Notes under the pieces: generated by a model | What the model saw: only the letters and a program-made list of their open reading frames with translations | Database searches by the model: none | Told to the model about the DNA's origin: nothing | Position numbers and translations under genes: made by a program | Shown: one piece after another, positions 11,404 through 21,700 of the stretch | How the letters are laid out: each line of letters opens with the position of its first letter | How positions within the stretch are numbered: position 1 is the first letter of the stretch | NCBI GenBank assembly: GCA_021307315.1 | Contig: JAJSPD010000007.1 | Coordinates: 682,001 to 746,000, forward strand | DNA length: 64,000 bases | Source: Bisporella sp. PMI_857 | Lineage: Eukaryota; Ascomycota; Leotiomycetes; Helotiales; Helotiaceae | Direction of reading: 5' to 3'

Positions 11404-12445
11404 TCACCAGCCAAGTCTAGCAGCAGCCTCCCGAACCTCCGCGATGGTGTGCTCCATAAACGCTAACTTGTTTCTGAGGTCCCAGAGATTGGTAGTGACA
11501 ACAGCCTCGCTTGGAGAATTGACCTTGCCGCTGTTGATCTCCTCCATCAATGATTGCCAGTAGTTGATATCCGCCAAGATTTTGTCTGCCTCTTGTCAGT
11601 TCATTTAATGAGCTCAACAGTCAGGAAGAACCTTCCAGCAAGGCTTTACTCACGAAACTCCAGTCCCTGTAGGTTCACTCCATGCTCAATATCTTTGATT
11701 GTGCAGTCCACGCATTTGAATGGCTTTTCGTTTTCACGCTGAGTAAAAAGTCCAAGACGGAACGCAGTGAGGGGGATTGGGTGGCGGCAGTTAGGATAGT
11801 ACAAAGTGGTCTTGCAGCGGGCGACAGGGCAAGTAGATCGACCAGCTAAGCAGTTATGACCACTAGTGTATGTAGGTCAGAACAATTTTTATGTTTCTTT
11901 CGAGTCAAATCGTGATGTGAAGTCAACTTACAAGACATGACCACATGGTAGAGATAGTCCAACCTCCTCTCCTTCTTCAAATCCAACATTACAGAGACCA
12001 CAAGCATATGTGATATCCTCAGCCTTAGCTTCAACGGTGATTCTCTTCAAATACTCTCCAAGTCGAATTGCCTCAGCACTTGGTTCCTCAACAGGTGCAG
12101 CTTGTTCATTAACAATACCGGACGTGGCCTTCTTCTTTCTCTTGGTTTGGTTTGCCATTGTGCTTTGTTGCTTCTTCAGGGAGTTGTCGTCTGACTGGTA
12201 ATTGTCGTCATCGTCCGTTTCTGTGGGCGGTTCTATTAATATTCTGCCAAATTTGCAAAGAAATCGCCGTGGCAACAGATATACAACCTCCATTCTGGAA
12301 TAAACATACGCTCAGCGGGTGTAAACGAAAGGTCAGACTTGCCATTTGATTGAACGTCAACAACATCTGAATCGCTGATGTCATCCTCAGCATAGCAGTT
12401 CCTTTTCACTGCTCCACTCTTGGTTCTGGTTACTCGTCCTGACAT
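11404..12445 (-). CDS. RING-type zinc finger protein
   Basis: Four exons (12445-12339, 12243-11932, 11862-11654, 11585-11404) keep phase and give 269 residues. The N-terminus is short and basic (MSGRVTRTKSG), followed by an acidic linker (ETDDDDNYQSDDN) and a lysine patch (TKRKKK). The zinc-binding region is ACGLC...LPCGHVFGHNC...TCPVARC, a RING-like C-x2-C ... C-x-H ... C ... C-x3-C pattern with slightly unusual spacing in the CGHVFGHNC part. That part spans an intron, so another splice choice could alter it. A second Cys pair (KCVDC) follows. The C-terminal helix (INYWQSLMEEINSG, LRNKLAFMEHTIAEVREA) is probably coiled. RING proteins are usually ubiquitin ligases; the substrate is unknown. 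The first intron could alternatively use an acceptor about 57 nt earlier, adding 19 residues. Confidence 0.7.
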
Positions 12446-13787
12446 GGTGTCGTTGCTTTTCTTTCAATTTGGCTGGAGGTAGTGGGATGATTTTCATTAA
12501 GTCAAAAAGAATTGAATTCGGCTGACTAGTGTGTTCTTTATAATCCTAGGTTCTGCTAGAAACCCCTCGGTTACTGTTGCATTCATATTCAATACTAGAG
12601 ATCACTTCCTATCGTAGCATAGTCATTCAGTTTTTCACGACTTGCCATGATCTACAGGTGGCTGAGCTTCACCTTTTCACGTACATGAGAAGCCACAGAC
12701 TTCGCATTGTTGCAGGTCCTCTTAAGATTGTTTCAGACTTGAGATTTATGGTATTCTACGAGGTTGAACGCCATATATTCAAATCTTGGTTTTCTTATAC
12801 TGAAGTCTGGCGGCTTTGGACAAGTTTGTGTTTGACTATTTATCACCCTCTACCACTATTCTTTAGTGAAGCTATCGACCTCAAGATAGATACCTCGATT
12901 GTGAAAGCTACCACCACAATAAAGAAGTATGCACAAGTTGAATGGTGTCAGAACGGGAGAAACTAGAATATTCGGGTAATCTCGGCGTTTGATATTGCAG
13001 ATAACAGGGACGCACTGCTATTAGACCCCTCATTGGAATTAAGTATAGGTATATAATTGAAGCCACAATAAAGCTGAAACAATAACAGCATCGGTAAATT
13101 CTGAAGCCAATACAGAGGCAAATATCCTAACAAGGGGTGAAAAGAACTTTAATTCTCATTCTAAGAGCCGCTAATTAGCCATATGTGCCGGTTTACTAAC
13201 AGAGAGGATGCTTTATATGGTTCTAAGAAGACATTAAACATGAGAATTCGTAGAAACAGCGCAGCGAACGAAGTAGCCTATGCTATATACCAATAAAGTT
13301 ATTATAGATGTCGCGACTGGCAAGTATAAAGTATAAAGCTTTCTAATAGTGAATACTCAACTAAGATATCTTCTAGAAATGCACTTCTAGGTTGTAGGAC
13401 AAACATCAATTAATTAATTGAAAAGAAATTAACCTATACCACTTCGGGGATTGTCATGAATATTGTAAAAAAGGTATAGCTATAAAGTCCTTTCACGCTA
13501 GAACCAAGCCAGATAACTCAGTCTCGGCACCTGTGGCATAGGGTCAACAAAGCTTCTATGAAGCTTGGTGGAAAATTCCATACAAAAACCACGGCCAATG
13601 ACAAATCTGGGCAGCACTATGTTGCTGCCTCGAAAGCTTACCGCTACAAATCACCACCTTATCCTCCTTGATTTCCTATCGCAACAATATGATACCAATC
13701 GAGCTATACAAAGCTCATTCAAGTTTGATCTCACTATCTTCTACAATCTATCATTCACAAAACCAAAGACACCCATTGCCTCTGAAT
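12446..13787. other. Intergenic AT-rich DNA, no gene recognised
   Basis: The start of the gene-poor tract. A plus-strand open frame at about 12577-12966 has no ATG at its head and no family resemblance. Short TTAATTAATT-type repeats occur near 13410. Confidence 0.5.
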
Positions 13788-14701
13788 ATGCCTCCTCGAC
13801 TTATCCCCACGGTTGATGAGGTCGAGCTAAACAAGGCGAACACCTCCAAGGACATTGCACCTCTTGCGTTTGGTGCTCTTGGTCAGTCTAAAAACCCATA
13901 CAGCGAAGATAAAGTAACATGCCGGATTTGTTGTGTTCCGTACGGCCTACCAAACGGAGGGGATGGCGGCATCGAGCAGCCAGTGGTATGCCCATGCGAC
14001 CACTGTTTTGGGGAGGAATGCATAAGAACCGTAGGTGTTTAGTTTCGACAACCTTCATAAATTTTCCTTATTCTCTTCCACTTTTTAATATTAATGGCCA
14101 GGTTAGCGGTACAGATCCCAGCTGGACAAAGACGTTAAATTTAGTTACCCGTTCTGCCGCTTTGTTCTCTACTTCAAGGAATTGGTTGCAGACTCTTCCC
14201 TATCCATGAATTTAAGTTCGGGATGCCCGCGGCAATGTCCTTTCATGAGCAGCCTGACTACTGCCCCAGATGCCTCAGCGTAGCCAAAGTTCAAGGGCTG
14301 AAAAAGTAAGCAGTGGAACTTTCCGTGCAACTCGACGCACTTATCCGACATTTAGTCACGGCCAATATTCTGGAGTTCAGGCAGATGATGTTTTCTTAAG
14401 CCTCACCAGTATGGGTGTGTTGAATATAGAGGTTACCTATCCTGGCTTGCTGGTTTTGGAGCGGGACTTGGAGAAACATATTTGTATAGCCGTACTGAGG
14501 CTTATTGAAACGAGAAGGTTCCACAAGGAAGCGGAAACAGCAGTCAGAGAAGTGGATGAAGCCCGAGCAAGACGGGTAGTCATCAGAGATGAGAAGTACA
14601 ACGTCGCCAAGGACACATCTTGGGGGCAAGTCAAAGAGAAACAAGAGGGCACAAGCTCACACCGGAACTCTGATGATGCTATGCCAACGGCCTGGACATG
14701 A
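13788..14701 (+). pseudogene. Broken RING-type zinc finger gene
   Basis: An 84-codon exon starting at ATG 13788 contains TCRICCVPYG and VVCPCDHCFGEECIRT, the first half of a RING finger, and ends at a plausible donor (GTAGGTGTTTAG). After an acceptor at about 14100 the reading continues VSGTDPSWTKT but then loses frame. The expected second Cys pair appears in another frame as YPFCR, so the first cysteine of CPFC is lost. Farther on, a third frame gives YCPRC, a credible intron (14308-14354) and an open, glutamate- and arginine-rich C-terminus (ERDLEKH, EVDEARARRVV) to TGA 14701. At least two frame changes plus the lost zinc ligand suggest a decayed gene. Unrecognised extra introns could explain part of this. 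Confidence 0.5.
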
Positions 14702-15523
14702 GAGAATAATTTGATAAGAGAGCCAGCCCGTGATACTCCACAAAGAGACATAAAACTACCTTGTCGGGTGCCCTGACTGTGGCAAAAACAAGCGCATCGG
14801 CCACCGAGACCACCTTCCAGCTTTCGACGCCAGTACCTGGCAACTTCCCATATTTTCGTTAATCTGGAGCGAAATCCAGACCGCCACACATCGCAAGTGC
14901 TATGTTTTCGTCGCATATCAGCCTCCTGCCATCGCCGGAAAGCTTGACCTTTAAGGTATTCGTGAGTTCTATACGAACGAGAGGATTTCCCTTGTAGCGG
15001 ATCGGGGACTGTAATCAAAAGATCTCAGATATAGAGCTTGGTTGGTGGACAATCAGTAGAAATAGTTTCTGGAGGGTAGTTCGAGATCAAACCCCAATTT
15101 TCAGTAACAGGAAGCTCATCTGTAAAGAACCTCCAAAGCCGGGATACCAAGCAGCAGTCTGGATGGAGAAAGTTCCCAGCGCTCAACTTTAAGGCGATCC
15201 CCATCTTCAGCTTTAGTGTAGCGAGACAGGATTTTATCCAAACGGAGCCGCCTTTGTGGAGGAGTGATTTAAGGGGCAACTTAACATCATAAGCCTCTTG
15301 CGAACAGAAGATCTTCACTGGGAGCTTGATATTTGCAGAGTTATAGTCGGGCTTTCTCGCGAGTAGTTGCTTATGAACTATGATTTGCAGACATTTCCCG
15401 CACTTCCCAATGTACTAGATCTTCTCCGGCTCTAATTCTACGCTGCTGACTTTAGTGTCTGGTTCTGGTGGCCCAGTTTCTGTATGAATTTAGAGATTGA
15501 ACTTAGTCTCATTACTAGCCTAA
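14702..15523. other. No intact gene; possible remnants
   Basis: Minus-strand frames at about 15025-15318 and 14437-15018 are open but unrecognised. They may be the decayed downstream end of the patatin gene. Confidence 0.35.
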
Positions 15524-16985
15524 TCATGAACCTGCCATTAATGCCTTGAATATCTGAAGCTGTTTAGTGCCTCGCTCATCTTTTTCCTGCATGTACACTT
15601 TGTGTGGCGGCGGCAATATCTTCGACCTTTTCACGCTCTTTTCAAAATCTAATTCTTGATGCGTCTGCACAAAAGTTGTCGTCGCAGTATTATCTGTATC
15701 TGTAGCAATAGCAATAGTAATGAGCGTCTTCTCCATTCGCTCAAGTTTCGACCGAATGCAGTGACCTGTCTTTTCCCTACTCCGATTGAGACTAGAAACT
15801 CAATATCCTTGGAGGGAAAGCAACTTTTTGCCTCATCGAAAGCTACTTGAACACGATTGTTACGTTCACTTCCTCTGTCAACAAAGTCCTGTTTATACTT
15901 TCCAATTGTAATTGAATCGAAAAAGGACATTACTGCAGAAGTTGCACGAGCTGCTTCCTATATTTTGGGCTGGAGGTCCATTTTATAATCTACCGGATAG
16001 TTACGAAAACGAATAAGACTTCTCAAATCCGCTCGAATAGAGCATACGAAGCTAAAGCTCGCCAGCTAACGACCGCACACATGGGACATATACTTTACAC
16101 TCAGCATTTAAAATATTCTTCCAAGAGCAACGCATCCTGTTGGCTTTTCCCTAGCTTCTTGGTAACCGTAATCTTGATGCTGGTTTCAAGAGCTCCAGAA
16201 TCACATCTTCCTTTAGCTTGAGAGAGATTCGTGAGTTTCGCTACAAAATTTAGGGTGTGTTTTGGTACAAAACTCTGTCTCGGACAGTTCAAGGTATATA
16301 TCTATGGCTTCAGTGACTGTCATATGCAGTGAACGAGTTAGCATCGTCGTATTTAGTAATATCGAGTCTCGAGACATATAAGATCGACTTTTTGATACCA
16401 CGCTAGTATTAGTACGGAAATTGAATCTTATATTATATTGGCAACAATACTAAATACTGTGTTCAGGCTACTTTGCGGCTTTATTACAAAGGTTAAAAAC
16501 ATTAAAAAAAATGAACTTTACTCTTTTTAGTACAAATAGCCAAATTTAAAAAGCTAAAACGTTTGCCGTATTGCTAATTTGAAAATAGCGTTATTTCGAA
16601 TTAATGTTGTAGTATATCGTGGTATAGTATAATATAATATGAGATTGCAAATTTTGCTGTAGTACGTATACAAATTTCAAATCTCATATTGCGTGGTATA
16701 TAGTATTGGTTTTTAGGGGTCGATATATCCGATAATACTAACTCGCAGGCTGGTCATGTGAAGCCGACCCAGCATACTTCCAATCAAACCGTTAGCCTCG
16801 AGTTAATCTATCTCACTTCAGGAAATCCAAGGGAAATTGCTTATGCTCCGGTGCTAATGCCACCAATTATGTCGAAGAGATCGCACCGTTTTGGCGGTAA
16901 CTTCGGGTTGATGCTTTTCATAAGGTACTCCAAAATCATGAGCTCTGAGAGACCTTTCACTCCACCTCCATCTAACTAGGTCATT
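15524..16985 (-). pseudogene. Patatin-like phospholipase pseudogene split by a TIR element
   Basis: Reading on the minus strand from about 16975, LDGGGVKGLSELMILEYL gives the patatin oxyanion-hole glycines. DLFDIIGGISTGA follows with the GxSxG nucleophile serine. After a presumed intron with a weak donor comes MLGRLHM, and a 426-bp element (16327-16752) then interrupts the gene. The reading resumes with HMTVTEAIDIYLELSE, directly continuing the family sequence. Later blocks are IWEAARATSAV-like, with the Trp codon changed to TAG (about 15949), then FFDSITIGKYKQDFVDRG and FLVSIGVGKR. The catalytic Asp region DG/A is here VDRG. Patatin enzymes hydrolyse acyl lipids; in fungi they often sit in NLR-type immune-like proteins. 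The insertion, the nonsense codon and further frame changes show it is dead. Confidence 0.85.
16327..16752. mobile_element. 426-bp hAT-like non-autonomous TIR element inserted in patatin
   Basis: The left end reads CAGTGAACGAGTTAGCATCG and the reverse complement of the right end CAGCCTGCGAGTTAGTATTA. It is flanked by an imperfect 8-bp duplication, gtcatatg (16319-16326) and gtcatgtg (16753-16760). 8-bp duplications and CAG-type ends are typical of hAT elements. Removing the element and one duplication rejoins the patatin reading frame. A related copy at 63578-63999 shares GATACCACGCTAGTATTAGT and GGGTCGATATA. It has no coding capacity. Confidence 0.8.
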
Positions 16986-18139
16986 AGCACAGAGGTGGCC
17001 ATGGTGAAGAGTACAATCATGACTCACAAAGGGAAAGAGCACACACACCCCGCCGCCACTGTTCAACTTCCATTATAGATTCTAAATTTGAGCGACAGAT
17101 GAGTCACGACAATGTTCAACGGAACTCAGATGAGATATAAGAGGTGGATACTACATAAACTATTAGCGTGTTAGTCAGCCTGTATAAAGCGCAATAGAAA
17201 GATGCATGCAACACCGCGACTCGACAAGAAAAAAAATCTATAAAAGACATTTTAATGTTTTTTTTTTATATTTTACTTACAATGTCTTTTAAGCAAGTGT
17301 GTTTAGTTTGTTGTGGTGGTAATTAATTTAGTTTAAACAGTTTTATAATGATACAAATCAGCAACATATAAATACAAATAATACCAAAAAAAGACGTTGA
17401 ATTATATAACTAGTATTATTCTTAGTTAGGATTAAAAAAAGAATAACTACTTACACTAATATAGCATCTTTGATGTTTTAGCTAATGAATTCGCCATAGG
17501 GCAAGACAAAACAGATAAGCTAGTGCTTAGGGAACATGACCCTATTCCGCTCCTCATCTACCAGTAGGGCCTAGGCATGGCTATATTCCCGAAGATCAGC
17601 GTCTGGTATTTACAACGATGATGCTCCTCCTGATCTACGCTTGCTGTCGCCCAACCGACTTATTTAGTGCAGTGAAGGGGAAGATTCCTTATGCGTAATA
17701 AGGACATAGTTTGGGATATGGGGAAGGGAGGAATAAGGGGACTGTAGAGAGTTATGATACAGTTCTGTTGTGAAGCTGAAGTGCACGCCTTCCAAGTCAC
17801 AGCCATTATTGTGATTATTGCATACAAGATATCATGTAAAGATAGTATTTTAAGAGTATAAGGCCCACTGTTTGAATTGAAGCGAGAAGCGAGCGGTTTT
17901 TGGAAACTTGGGTGACGATAAGCTAGAGAGCACTGAATCCATCTCCTCCTACGCGAAAATAATGCACAAGAGAAAACCCGCATCATAGCTTGTTCAAGTG
18001 AATGAGAGGCATAGGCCTCCCCCAAAAAAAAACATAAAAAAAAAACATTTTGTGCCAACAAGCACTATTCAAGTGGCCAGGGAGCTCAGCTGTGTCAAGT
18101 GTTAGTTGACTTTTCAAGGTATGCGACCTGAGTCACAAC
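16986..18139. other. AT-rich, no gene recognised
   Basis: Low-complexity AT-rich DNA. An inverted repeat AAAAGACATT / AATGTCTTTT (17239-17290) could form a hairpin. A minus-strand open frame at 17660-18061 has no family resemblance. Confidence 0.5.
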
Positions 18140-18787
18140 TTACACTCCGTAGCAGATATAAGATGACCAAGCGTTATCCTGGAAGGAGTTTGCATTCTGC
18201 GGGGTATTGGCGTAAGTGAAGTAAGTGTATCCATTAGAGTAAGTACAAGAGTAATCACTAAGTTCAAACATATATTAGCCAGTTCTTTCTGAACAGCCTA
18301 AGGGATTGGGGGTCCTCTTACACAAAGAAATAGCAGTACACAGCAGTGTTGAGAATGTTGACAGCAGAAAGTGTATTGTCAAGGTTACTGCCATAGAAGG
18401 AGAAGCAAGTGTTGTAGACGTAGGGGAGGTAATAATAGGTGTTGCCACTAGAGGTGTAGGGAAGAACGTAGGTCAAGATCCAGTTGAAGGGAGCTTGACG
18501 CTCTTCCAAGGCGAGCTGAGTTCCAGTCAGCATCGTTGATAAGGAGAGAATCACGAGGAAATAGATGGCCTTACGGCATTAGCATCGGCTTCCCGCTTTG
18601 AGAGGTCCTTGGCAAGGGCCGGCTTCTCCTTAAGCGCAGTGACTGCCGGGAGCGTCTTGAATTCCTTGGGGGAAACTTCCCATGCTTTGGTGATGGCACG
18701 CTTGGAGATACTAGCCTCGGAGTTTGGGACTGCAATGGCGGCAGTGAGAGCTAGGAGGGGAGCAAGTGTGAGGAGTGAGAAGCGCAT
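18140..18787 (-). CDS. Small secreted tyrosine-rich protein with Kex2-like sites
   Basis: Three exons (18787-18575, 18515-18322, 18257-18140) splice in phase into 174 residues. The N-terminus MRFSLLTLAPLLALTAAIAV is a clear signal peptide. A propeptide-like region follows with dibasic KR at SISKR and at LSKREADANA, the latter resembling the Kex2 plus dipeptidyl-aminopeptidase sites of fungal pheromone precursors. The rest, about 95 residues, is rich in Tyr, Asn, Phe and Ser (SGNTYYYLPYVYNTC, CTYSNGYTYFTYAN) with four cysteines, enough for two disulfides, and ends SSYICYGV. There is only one copy of the mature region, so it is not a classic pheromone repeat. I do not recognise the family; a secreted effector or surface peptide is plausible. 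It is isolated in a gene-poor, decayed region yet fully open. Confidence 0.75.
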
Positions 18788-21700
18788 GATGATGTATTTA
18801 ATTCTAGAAGTTCTTGAAAAGTGATGATGATGTTTTGATTGTTGATTAAGTAGACTTTTGAGACTTTTAGAGGATGAAGGAAGAAGCAATCTGAGAGGAA
18901 TCAGGAGCGCTTTATACCTTTTCACCTAAGATGTATGAAATCCTTAAGTAGTCTTACTCTTCCGCACATGCAAGGAAATGTAAGGTTTTTGGAAGGAAAA
19001 CAGACGAGGGAATTACTGTCTCCTGTTTTCCAGCTTCCACAAAACATCCTCAACCCTACCCCATCATGTCTAGCTTGATAACTTGCAGATACTCCCAGGA
19101 TGCTTTCTCCAAAGCCCATGATCATTAACATGGACACTCAATAAACTGCAAGCCCATATTATGCACCCATTCAATAAAACTGTAAGTCACATCAAACCAA
19201 ACCGTAAAAAGACAACTAGATATGCAAGTTGCCGCCAAATTGGCCTTTGAAAGGCAACAACATCCGACCGCTAGCTGGGAAGACTTAGTCTTGACTTGAG
19301 AAGATGCAGATTTCTTCAACGCCAACTACTTTATTTGGACCGGCTAGCCAAAATTTTCTTCACCTACTTACGGCCGCAGGCATTAGAGAATCAGGAGACT
19401 GACAGATGGGCTGTCCCTGATCATTATTCAGTAAAGTAGCTATCCTAAGAATTAAGGACCTCAAGTGTGTGGAAGTGTTCAGCTACTTCTAGTCCTGGTT
19501 GCACAAATTTATGTCGTGCCGCACTTCATCCAATCATCGAATTTTTCAACGGCCGATTGATTGGAGTCTCAGCCCAAACGTCCCCCTGCCTAGAACATCT
19601 CACTCCACAACTCGGCTTTCCCAATATATCGGATGCAAAAGCCAATCACACACATTTCCACACCTATTGGGCTGTAGGGTAACTGAAGCCGAATCTTAAT
19701 CCGAGTACGTGCATATGCAGGTAAGCCGCGACCGTTCGGGCATATCGGATAAGAAAATAGTTGGGTGAGGGAGGCTCAGACACGTGAGCCAAACGACGAG
19801 GAGATGAGGGGAGAAGAGATAGTCCATGCGAAAACCGATGCCAAGCTGAAATTGGGTGTTTATACATGAACTTCCCATGTAGTCGTTCGTTCGATCTCAG
19901 GTGGCCAAAGCAAACCTGAATAACTTTCACGCTTCAAATTTTAGGATCCACTTTAACACGTGTATGTCAAAACGCATCTTCAGCTCTGAAGCACTATAGG
20001 AACATCTTTCGGTTAAGGAAATTACCCACATGGGCTCTACGCCGTCTAACTTAGACAGCGTGCCGGTTCTCATTCTCCATCTTCAGCTGCAGTTATAAAA
20101 GAATCATTTTCTCTATCCCTTGTTCGGAACAAACTAAAGCTGTAATAGCCTCACCTTCTAGCACATCGGAAGATGCCGCCACTACTACTTAACATAGTAT
20201 TTTACAGTTCCATAGCGGATAGGTCTGACGACAATACGATGTCGTTCACCTGCGCCAGCAGAAAATCTGCTGTCTCAGCCCATCGGCCTGACGGGGGAGG
20301 ATAAGACACCTACGAGAGCTGGACTGCCCCAGGGACTGGACATACGTTTCTAAAAATTCCCCGTACGAGAAGACTCACCCAGAACCCGGAGCATAAGACA
20401 TCTCACCATCTATAGTCACAATTCAGCCTCTGAAGTTGCATTGGATGGTGAGCATCAACGACAAAATCAATATATACCACACGGGCAGACCACTGAAGGG
20501 AGACCAGAACGAGGATATCACAACATCTGTTATCATCAATGGAGCTACTGTTTTAACGGTAATGGATTTCTGTGCGCTCATGACGATCCAGAAGCCGGGG
20601 AGATTCATCAATGGCGGTATTGTTGAGGCTTTCCTACAAACTTTGGCGGCCAAGATCTCGCACTATTATTCTCGCGCCACGGACGCCCCACACTTCGACA
20701 CATTATAAACAGTATGAAGGAGGGCAATAGCAAGAACCGGGTCGCCTCTGGAGCTCTTGCCGGCGTGGGGAACGGCCTTTCTCCTAGCAACCAATCCTAA
20801 GATCCGATATTGGGTTCTCGCAGTCTGGCACTCGGTATCGCAGCATAACTCGGTGGAATAGTGAAACTTAATGTAACTACTTTGCCGCAGATCTGCCGTG
20901 GTGCGGATGAGGAGGAGAGTTGCTATGGGGGACGCCGAGTTCAGTTCCCATGTCACTGCTGCACCAGGAGAAGGAGACCTCTCTCTCGAGCACTGGATAT
21001 TTGGGGGCTCGATTTGGGAGGGACCAGGGTAGGTAGGATGCTGGAACTAGGTATTCCACCGATATCGCCTCCGGTGTTGAGGCTCGCAGCCGGGAGAGGC
21101 GATTAGCTAGCCCACGCTAATAATATACAACCCCTATAAGTATCTAGACAGGAAGACATCCAAGGGGCAGGAAAAGCCGACGGAAAGGATATGATATAAT
21201 CAGGGAGTTCCCAAAATTCTTTTTCATAGGGTTTGATGCCGGTGAGAGGTCCAAATGAGGCATGGTTTTGACATAAATTCTTTTTCCCTAGCTGGAGGAA
21301 GCACAGTAGCGTCTACGATATTTTTTTTTTTTGAATGAATAAGGGTGCATTGGCTAGATAGACCGCGTAGTACCTGGTGATAGCTTCTAGGGCTGTGGAC
21401 ATGCCGCTCACACTAGCTCCAAGGATAACAAGAGTTTCATGGCTCATTGTTGATGGCTTTTCCCCTTGTCGTTAGTGCTTCTCGCAGGCAGAGCCAATGG
21501 GGCAAAGATATACTGACGTCTCTATTCAACAATACTATCAGCCACTAAAGCGTCGTGATCCATCAATAATGTGGAAAGTGTGGCCTGAATAGTTCGAGAT
21601 GTCAAGTAATACTCTCGCTCGATGAGCCCGGGAAGGTTAGCTAGCCAAGAGCGCCATCCCGAAGCAGATTTCTAGCGCCGGTACAACCTTCCTTCAACTC

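Noticed and set aside
14437..15018. 193-codon minus-strand open frame
   Set aside because: No ATG at its head, no family resemblance, and it overlaps the end of the RING remnant on the other strand.
21340..21452. Minus-strand peptide ETLVILGASVSGMSTAL resembling an FAD-binding Rossmann start (D-amino-acid-oxidase-like)
   Set aside because: Only about 20 residues fit; nothing upstream or downstream continues the family, so chance or an unprovable scrap.
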